Below are positions 42,674 to 43,014 of a stretch of DNA of 43,014 bases, piece after piece (position 1 is the stretch's first letter; every line of letters begins with the position of its first letter). The notes below the pieces were generated by a model. The model had not been told where the DNA came from. It saw only the letters and a program-made list of their open reading frames with translations, and did no database searches. The DNA is taken from assembly GCA_025928935.1 (NCBI GenBank), contig JAICNB010000023.1, positions 1 through 43,014 of the forward strand. The letters are read 5' to 3'. Both the position numbers and the translations under genes were made by a program. The stretch comes from Acidimicrobiia bacterium (GTDB taxonomy: Bacteria; Actinomycetota; Acidimicrobiia; Spongiisociales; ZC4RG35).

Positions 42674-42824
42674 CAGTGACGCGATCGAGGGCGGCCCGTC
42701 CTCGCTTGACCTTGGTGATGATGTCGTCGAGGGTCTTGGTCCACACGAAGGGTTTCGGGTCGTCGTTCCAGTGTGATGCCCACACGTCGATCGCGGCTGC
42801 GACCTGCGCGAACGCAGCCGGAGG
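42654..42824 (-). pseudogene. 3' fragment of an IS630-family transposase
   Basis: Minus-strand reading gives the C terminus of an IS630/Tc1-type transposase: PPAAFAQVAAAIDVWAS, HWNDDPKPFVWTKTLDDII, then KVKRGRAALDRVTESATHH and stop. The WTK motif and the helix before it are typical. The catalytic DDE part is missing; upstream the sequence runs into the end of another gene by 42880. CTAG at the outer edge is the usual IS630 target. Confidence 0.75.
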
Positions 42825-42879
42825 TCCGATCCGGTCTCGCCGTGGGTAGTCGACTTCTTCGCGTACCCGCTCGGATCGG

Positions 42880-43014
42880 TCAACGGCGCACCCGATAGCG
42901 CAGGTGAAGCACCCGGTTGCCCTGGATCACCACATCAGGATCCTCCAACAGGTGCTGCGCGTCGACCGACCCGAAGTAGCGCTTGCCGGACCCGAACACG
43001 ACGGGTACGACGTC
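42880..43014 (-). CDS. C-terminal part of a RibD/DHFR-like reductase (5' end outside window)
   Basis: The last 44 residues of a minus-strand protein reading in from beyond the window: VVPVVFGSGKRYFGS, then LLEDPDVVIQGNRVLHLRYRVRR and stop. This is the end of the dihydrofolate reductase-like RibD C-terminal family (YyaP/YwjB type), which binds NADPH. The stop lies about 55 bp from the transposase remnant, so an insertion took place next to its 3' end. Confidence 0.7.
   Translation of the reverse strand, partial: DVVPVVFGSGKRYFGSVDAQHLLEDPDVVIQGNRVLHLRYRVRR

Overview
High-GC DNA (actinobacterial codon use, GTG and TTG starts, actinobacterial gene pairs such as galU-moeA/Glp-GlpR and a Mrp protein lacking the CxxC motif). 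The secreted amidase with FGNPGDVPFAGDWDGDG-type repeats and the many promoter -10 elements placed 6-9 nt before start codons point to an actinobacterium, most likely the class Acidimicrobiia. This assignment is inference; there is no rRNA gene in the window.

Layout. (1) 1-5448: the tail of a small membrane protein, then a giant BTAD regulator / pseudokinase / nSTAND1 NTPase / WD40 fusion. (2) 5551-8920: a 3.3-kb island bracketed by a 47-bp direct repeat. The right copy is the 3' half of an intact tRNA-Ala(CGC). Inside are an ECF sigma factor, a membrane partner overlapping it by ATGA, and two lipoproteins, one carrying the same outer domain as the sigma partner. (3) 9082-13318, minus strand: a tight operon plsY-galU-moeA/glp-moaC-GlpR-like membrane protein-translin-family protein. 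(4) 13405-17465: housekeeping and small genes (FmdB zinc ribbon, small membrane proteins, SAF protein, uppP, SnoaL-like protein, dapB). (5) 17511-35890: a region rich in polyamine and amino-acid catabolism. It holds a GSA-aminomutase-like aminotransferase divergent from an aldehyde dehydrogenase, an MFS transporter divergent from an agmatinase-family ureohydrolase, a C45 acyltransferase-like hydrolase overlapping a GNAT, a PotABCD importer whose operon starts with a YtcJ-type amidohydrolase, and divergently an omega-aminotransferase overlapping a PuuB-like FAD oxidase. A DUF4349 lipoprotein and a secreted amidase are interspersed. (6) 35901-42657: DUF4190 and DUF2752 membrane proteins, a membrane protein overlapping mrp, a SufR-like regulator divergent from mrp, aconitase and a thioredoxin-like protein. 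(7) 42654-43014: a remnant of an IS630-type transposase and the end of a RibD/DHFR-like reductase.

How the genes fit together: the Pot importer would bring in putrescine, spermidine or agmatine. The ureohydrolase would turn agmatine-like guanidines into amines, the aminotransferases and/or the FAD oxidase would remove amino groups, and the aldehyde dehydrogenase would pass the carbon to GABA or succinate and on to the TCA cycle. No glutamylputrescine synthetase (PuuA) is seen, so a direct transamination route is the better guess.

The most unusual items are the tRNA-bounded sigma/anti-sigma-like island with paralogous outer domains, the pseudokinase STAND fusion, the bacterial translin gene behind a Glp/GlpR-type operon, the recurring leaderless promoter layout, and an IS630-like end lying alone between two operon genes.
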